Shown: one piece after another, positions 37,169 to 41,356 of the stretch | Layout: each line of letters begins with the position of its first letter | Numbering within the stretch: the stretch's first letter is position 1 | NCBI RefSeq assembly: GCF_025490915.1 | Contig: NZ_JANQBA010000018.1 | Span: 1 to 41,356, forward strand | Reading direction: 5' to 3' | DNA from: Lacticaseibacillus parakribbianus | Lineage (GTDB): Bacteria; Bacillota; Bacilli; Lactobacillales; Lactobacillaceae | Length of the DNA stretch: 41,356 nucleotides | Program-made: the position numbers and the translations under genes | The notes under the pieces: generated by a model | The model's input: the letters and a program-made list of their open reading frames with translations, nothing else | Databases searched by the model: none | What the model was told of the DNA's origin: nothing

Positions 37169-39196
37169 ATGCGCTTTGATGTCGATGCCCGGCTGCTGCA
37201 CGGGGGGGACTACAATCCCGACCAGTGGCTGGATTACCCGGCTGTGCTGCAAGAGGACCTGAAGCTGATGCAAAAGGCCCACATCAACACCGTGACCTTG
37301 GGGGTGTTCGCCTGGTCGGCGCTTGAACCCGCCGATGGCCAGTTCGAGTTCGGCTGGCTGGACAAGGTCTTTGAAGACGTCAACGCTCGGGGCGGCAACG
37401 TGATTTTAGCCACCCCAAGCGGGGCGCGGCCGCAGTGGCTGTCCGAGAAGTACCCGGAGGTCAACCGCGTCGACGACCAGCTGCGCCGCCACACCCACGG
37501 CTTCCGCCACGATCACTGCTACACCAGCCCCGTCTACCGCCAGTACGTCGCGCGAATCGACCGCGAGCTGGCCAAGCGCTACGGCCACAACCCGGCGCTT
37601 GCGATGTGGCACGTCTCCAACGAATTCTCCGGCGAGTGCTTTTGCGACCTGTGCCAAAACGCGTGGCGCGACTGGCTGCGCCAAAAGTACGGCAGCCTGA
37701 AGGCCGTCAACGACGCCTGGCTGATGAGCTTTTGGGGCGGCACCTACTCGGCCTGGGAGCAGATCAAAACGCCCAACGCCTTGGGCTCGACCAAGGTTCA
37801 CGGCATGGCGCTGGACTGGAAGCGCTTCGTGACCGACCGCACGATTGATTTTTACGACGCCGAGGTCAAGGTGCTACGGGCGGCCAACCCGGCGGTGCCG
37901 GTGACCACCAACTTCATGGCGGAGGGGCCGGGCCACGACTTCATTCCGCTTGAAGGCATCGATTACGCCAAGTTCGCCCAGCACGTCGATCTGGTGTCCT
38001 GGGACGCCTACCCGCAGTGGAACAACAACTTCGAGCCGCTGGCCGAGACCGCGCTGAAAACGGCCTTCGTTCATGACACGTTCTACGGCCTGAAGAACCA
38101 GCCGTTTCTGGTGATGGAGGCCACGCCGTCGCGGGTCAACTCGCCGGTGGCCAAGGCCAAGCGACCGGGCGTTCACGCGCTGAGCTCCTTTCAGCAGATC
38201 GCGCATGGCTCGGAGGGGAGCCTGTACTTCCAGTTCCGCCAGGCCCGGGCCAACTCGGAGAAGTTTCACAGCGCCGTGGTCGGCCACGACGGCGACGCCA
38301 ACAACCGCGTGTTCCGCGAGGTCGCGGCCTACGGGGCCCGGCTGGCGGCGCTTGACGGCGTGAAGGGGAGCAAGCGGGTGGCCCAAGTCGCCATCGTCTA
38401 CGACTGGCAGAGCCTTTGGGCCCAAAAGCGCGAGGCGGCGTTTGGCCGCGACCGCAAGGCCTACTTCCAGACGCTTGAGGACCACTACGCGTACTTTTGG
38501 CAGCACGACATTCCCGTCGCGATGGTGCCAAGCGACCACGACTTCAGCGGCTATGACCTCGTGATCGCGCCGATGCTGTACGTGATGACCAAGGACTTGG
38601 CCAAGCGCTTGAGCGACTACGTTCAAGGCGGTGGCACCCTGGTGTCCAGCTACTTCACCGGCATCGTCGATCCCACCGACACCGTGATTCTCGGCGGCTG
38701 GCCACGCGTCTTGCAGCGGCTGTTTGGGATTCACCCGCTGGAGTTCGACTCGCTGTACGAAGGCGAGCACAACGCCGTGGCTTACGGCGAGCAGTCGTAT
38801 GAGACGACGCAGTTCGCCCAGGTGCTTGAGGCCACCGGGGCCCGGGTGCTTGGCACCTACCAGCGCGACTTTTACCAGGGCAGCCCGGCCGTGACGGGCA
38901 ACGCCTTTGGGGCGGGGCAGGCCTACTACATCGCGCCTCGCACCGGCCGCGACCTGCTGGCGGCGCTGTACCAGCGGGTGGCAGCCGCGCTGGGCTTTTC
39001 GCCAACGCTGGTGGCGGCCGCCAACCCGGTGGTGTCCGTGCAGGCCAGAGGGTCGTATTACTTTGTGATGAACATGAGCGCCACCGTTCAGACGATGACC
39101 ACGACCGTCGCGACCACCGACGCCGAAGACGGCAGCGCCGTGGCGGCCGGGGCCTTGACCCTCGCACCGTACGCGGTGCGGGTGTTGCGGCAGTGA
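37169..39196 (+). CDS. beta-galactosidase, GH42
   Basis: A 675-residue GH42 enzyme. The TIM barrel (residues about 1-390) has the acid/base E152 (WHVSNEFSG) and nucleophile E317 (VMEATPS), and cysteines around 112 and 155-161 (CFCDLC) that can bind zinc as in the thermophilic homologues. The trimerisation domain and C-terminal beta domain follow. It splits beta-1,3/1,4/1,6-galactosides in the cytosol. AAGGAGG stands before the ATG, and the alpha-galactosidase stop is only 1 base away, so the two are co-translated. Confidence 0.95.
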   Translation: MRFDVDARLLHGGDYNPDQWLDYPAVLQEDLKLMQKAHINTVTLGVFAWSALEPADGQFEFGWLDKVFEDVNARGGNVILATPSGARPQWLSEKYPEVNRVDDQLRRHTHGFRHDHCYTSPVYRQYVARIDRELAKRYGHNPALAMWHVSNEFSGECFCDLCQNAWRDWLRQKYGSLKAVNDAWLMSFWGGTYSAWEQIKTPNALGSTKVHGMALDWKRFVTDRTIDFYDAEVKVLRAANPAVPVTTNFMAEGPGHDFIPLEGIDYAKFAQHVDLVSWDAYPQWNNNFEPLAETALKTAFVHDTFYGLKNQPFLVMEATPSRVNSPVAKAKRPGVHALSSFQQIAHGSEGSLYFQFRQARANSEKFHSAVVGHDGDANNRVFREVAAYGARLAALDGVKGSKRVAQVAIVYDWQSLWAQKREAAFGRDRKAYFQTLEDHYAYFWQHDIPVAMVPSDHDFSGYDLVIAPMLYVMTKDLAKRLSDYVQGGGTLVSSYFTGIVDPTDTVILGGWPRVLQRLFGIHPLEFDSLYEGEHNAVAYGEQSYETTQFAQVLEATGARVLGTYQRDFYQGSPAVTGNAFGAGQAYYIAPRTGRDLLAALYQRVAAALGFSPTLVAAANPVVSVQARGSYYFVMNMSATVQTMTTTVATTDAEDGSAVAAGALTLAPYAVRVLRQ

Positions 39197-39242
39197 ATAA
39201 GCGCGACCGGTGGGAACCGGCCGCGTTTTTGGGAGGAAAACA

Positions 39243-40247
39243 ATGGAATACCAAAACATGGACCTGCACAACGTCGCCCGGGTGTTGCCCAGCCCCCACG
39301 GGGTGCTTTTGGACCGGGCCGACGCGGCAATGTTCGCCGCACTGGACGAGCCGGGGACCCACACCTCCAATAACGACTCGGGCGTCGAGCTGCGCTTTGT
39401 GATGACCGGCGACACCGCCCAGATCACGCTGCAGGCGCAAGAAGCTGAGGAGCTGCAGGTCGCGTACGTGATGCACGGCTGCTTTCAAGGCACCTACCAG
39501 GAGACCAACCTGCTTTTGCACACGACGCCGACGACGCTGACGATTCACCGTCCAGCCAACCTGCCGCGGCTGCAAGAGGTCGCGGCCGCCTTGGGTCAGC
39601 CCTTTGATCCGGCGGTGGTGCGGCTGTGCCTGCCGTACTGCCGCAACTGGCTGATCGACGTCCAAGGCGCGATCCGGCCGCCGCGGCCAAGCGAGGTGCC
39701 GAGTGCGACCTACCTGGCTTACGGCTCCTCGATCACCCACGGGACTCTGGCGGTGACGCCGATGGCGACCTACGCCCAGCAGACGGCCACCAAGCTTTCC
39801 GCCGACCTGCTCAACTACGGCTTTGCGGGGTCGGCGCGGCTGGAACCCGGGGTGGCCGACGCCTTGGCTGGCCGCAGCGACTGGGATTTTGCCACGCTGG
39901 AGATGGGCATCAACATGCTCGGCGGCTTTTCGGTCGCCGACTTCCGCGCCCGGGTGCGGCGCTTCATCGCGCCGTTTGCCGAAGACAAGCGGCCGGTGTT
40001 GGCCTTTGACATGGTTGCGACCGATTACCCGGAGGACCCGGCCAAAGTCGACCAGTTCCGCCAGGTGGTGCGAAGCGAATGCGCAGGCAAGCTGCCTTAC
40101 GTCAGCGGCCTGAAGCTGCTGCCGGACCTGTCCGGGCTTTCCGCCGACCTGCTGCACCCAAGCATCGCCGGCATGACCACGATTGCGGCCAACCTCACGA
40201 CCCAGCTGCGGCCGCTGTTGCGCGGCCGGACGGACTGGCTAAATTAA
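39243..40247 (+). CDS. SGNH/GDSL hydrolase, carbohydrate esterase-like
   Basis: A 334-residue hydrolase. The nucleophile block is YGSSITHG (S163), a glycine/asparagine block follows as EMGINMLGG, and the acid-histidine block DLLHPS is near residue 305. An N-terminal beta-rich domain of about 150 residues, probably carbohydrate-binding, precedes it. The layout recalls CE2-type acetyl esterases. It may deacetylate sugar substrates (inference). GGGAGG precedes the ATG; a longer frame from 39210 is not needed. It begins 46 bases after the GH42 stop, in the same operon. Confidence 0.82.
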   Translation: MEYQNMDLHNVARVLPSPHGVLLDRADAAMFAALDEPGTHTSNNDSGVELRFVMTGDTAQITLQAQEAEELQVAYVMHGCFQGTYQETNLLLHTTPTTLTIHRPANLPRLQEVAAALGQPFDPAVVRLCLPYCRNWLIDVQGAIRPPRPSEVPSATYLAYGSSITHGTLAVTPMATYAQQTATKLSADLLNYGFAGSARLEPGVADALAGRSDWDFATLEMGINMLGGFSVADFRARVRRFIAPFAEDKRPVLAFDMVATDYPEDPAKVDQFRQVVRSECAGKLPYVSGLKLLPDLSGLSADLLHPSIAGMTTIAANLTTQLRPLLRGRTDWLN

Positions 40248-40249
40248 AG

Positions 40250-40278
40250 GTGAGCGAATTCGGTCTTCGTGCTAGAAT
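40250..40278 (+). promoter_or_regulatory. promoter of the fructokinase gene
   Basis: An extended -10, TGC-TAGAAT (40270-40278), with a weak -35 GTGAGC 17 bases upstream. It would allow the kinase to be expressed apart from the enzymes. Confidence 0.5.
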
Positions 40279-40313
40279 AGAAACCGGATTCAATCAATCG
40301 TGAAATGAGGGTG

Positions 40314-41192
40314 ATGACGATCACAGAAACTCGTCTTGGCAGTATCGAGGCCGGCGGCACCAAGTTCGTGCTGGCGGTGGCCGATGAACACTACAACATC
40401 TTGCAGACCAAGCGCATTCCAACCACCACGCCGGAGGAGAACCTGGCGCAGTGCGTGGCCTTTTTCAAGGAATTCCCGGTCGCGGCACTGGGCATCGGGA
40501 GCTTCGGCCCCATCGATGTCAAAAAGGACTCCGCCACTTACGGCCACGTGCTGGCAACCCCGAAGCCGCACTGGGAAGGCGCCGACGTGGTCGGCACGCT
40601 GAAGGCGGCGCTGAACGTGCCGATCGCGTTCACCACCGACGTGAACGCCTCGGCCTACGGTGAGTACTCGGTCGGCGCCGGCAAGGACGTCGATTCGCTG
40701 GTGTACTTCACCATCGGCACCGGCATCGGTGGCGGCGCGATCCAAGACGGTCACTTCATCGGCGGCCGCGCCCATGCCGAGATGGGTCACGCCCTGGTCG
40801 TGCCGTACCCCGGCGACGATTTTGAAGGCGTCTGCCCGTTCCACGGCAACCGCTGCTTTGAAGGCATGGCGGCCGGCCCGTCGATCGAAAAGCGCCTGGG
40901 CATCCCGGGCGAAAAGGTGCCGCGCGACAACAAGGTGTTCACCTACATCAGCTACTACGCCGCGCAGCTGGCGCTTGATGCCTACCTGAACCTGGCCCCG
41001 GCCAAGATCGTGTTCGGCGGCTCCGTCCTGAGTGAGGCCGAACTGCCGAAGGTGCGTGACTTCTTCAAGCAGCTCAACAACGGCTACGTTCAGACCCCAC
41101 CGTTGGAGGACCTGATCGTCTTGAGCCAGGTCCCGAACAACGGCTCGGCCACCGTCGGCGACTTCGCCATGGCCCAGGCCCTGCTCGACTAA
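40314..41192 (+). CDS. scrK: fructokinase, ROK family
   Basis: A 292-residue ROK sugar kinase of the ScrK type, phosphorylating fructose at C6. N-terminal GSIEAGGTKFVLAV is the ATP-binding loop, TTDVNASAYGE the catalytic aspartate region, and IGTGIGGGAI the second phosphate loop. HALVVPYPGDDFEGVCPFHG with a later C forms the zinc site typical of the group. Two ATGs compete (40305 and 40314); neither has ideal spacing to GAGGG, and the second is chosen. The enzyme fits release of fructose from raffinose-like sugars or sucrose. Its stop is 7 bases from an insertion sequence. Confidence 0.9.
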   Translation: MTITETRLGSIEAGGTKFVLAVADEHYNILQTKRIPTTTPEENLAQCVAFFKEFPVAALGIGSFGPIDVKKDSATYGHVLATPKPHWEGADVVGTLKAALNVPIAFTTDVNASAYGEYSVGAGKDVDSLVYFTIGTGIGGGAIQDGHFIGGRAHAEMGHALVVPYPGDDFEGVCPFHGNRCFEGMAAGPSIEKRLGIPGEKVPRDNKVFTYISYYAAQLALDAYLNLAPAKIVFGGSVLSEAELPKVRDFFKQLNNGYVQTPPLEDLIVLSQVPNNGSATVGDFAMAQALLD

Positions 41193-41198
41193 AACATT

Positions 41199-41356
41199 GG
41201 CTCTTCGTCAAGTGGAGTTGATACAGATTTATAAGAGTGCCTGGACCTTAATTGGTCTGGGTGCTCTTTTATTAGTGCCATTTGGTTTGAACCAGACGCG
41301 TTCCAAGAAAATGCGGTTGATGAAGTTCATCCAGTTCTTATACCCGTATGCTGTGT
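41199..41356. mobile_element. end of an ISL3-like insertion sequence (partial)
   Basis: From GGCTCTTCGTCAAG onward the base composition drops sharply and a transposase end is encoded on the minus strand. The first bases resemble ISL3-family terminal repeats, and the preceding eight bases AAAACATT could be the target duplication. The other end is beyond the window. Confidence 0.65.
41229..41356 (-). CDS. ISL3 family transposase, C-terminal end (partial)
   Basis: Only the last 41 residues are in the window. AYGYKNWMNFINRIFLERVW resembles the ISL3-family C-terminus (the xYGYRNxxxFxxRI pattern). The gene ends at a TAA 30 bases inside the element. A 15-bp stem (41233-41247 with 41254-41268) overlaps its last codons and may act as a two-way terminator for transposase and fructokinase. 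Confidence 0.65.
   Translation of the reverse strand, partial: TAYGYKNWMNFINRIFLERVWFKPNGTNKRAPRPIKVQALL

Overview
The window looks like chromosome from a G+C-rich member of the Lactobacillaceae (Gram-positive, low-complexity intergenic DNA, roughly 60% G+C by eye). The evidence is the Bacillota-type 5S rRNA and tRNA set, strong AGGAGG ribosome sites, a PcrA-LigA-CamS block followed by GatCAB and DagK, an EndA-like nuclease, a DUF3284 gene beside a PTS EIIC, and an ISL3-like insertion sequence. I cannot name the species from sequence alone.

Layout. Bases 1-493 are the end of an rRNA operon (5S) with tRNA-Asn, tRNA-Glu and tRNA-Thr. Then come an EndA-like secreted nuclease (513-1325), two small minus-strand genes (1620-2257), and a plus-strand operon of a DEDDh exonuclease, a DUF1858 protein and a DUF438/hemerythrin/PAS protein (2365-5559). 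The housekeeping core follows: pcrA, ligA, camS (5736-11275) and gatC, gatA, gatB, dagK (11416-15611). A small accessory operon of a Nudix hydrolase, three GNAT acetyltransferases and a tyrosine phosphatase (16278-18988) has an operator-like palindrome inside its promoter and a 9-bp minisatellite in its leader. Next is a flavodoxin gene followed by a 1424-residue protein of the 2-hydroxyacyl-CoA dehydratase activase family (19307-24111), preceded by a cluster of inverted repeats.

The interval 24166-26615 is atypical: it holds a frameshifted gene of unknown function with lower G+C at its 5' end, then about 400 bases with no credible gene but many hairpins and a strong plus-strand terminator, which I propose as a non-coding RNA gene. 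From 26625 to 32832 most genes are on the minus strand: a quinone-oxidoreductase-like flavoprotein and its probable Crp/Fnr-type regulator, an amino-acid ABC transporter with binding protein and permease fused, an FMN reductase paired with an AraC regulator, and a second AraC regulator. That second regulator diverges from a plus-strand carbohydrate locus (33026-41192): PTS EIIC, DUF3284 protein, GH36 alpha-galactosidase, GH42 beta-galactosidase, SGNH esterase and a ROK fructokinase. Together these suggest uptake and breakdown of galactosides (possibly raffinose-type or plant-derived) under AraC and CcpA control. The window ends inside an ISL3-like element inserted just after the fructokinase stop codon.

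Four unrelated short tandem-repeat arrays (units 9, 11, 12 and 14 bp) lie between genes, which is the most unusual global trait of the window.
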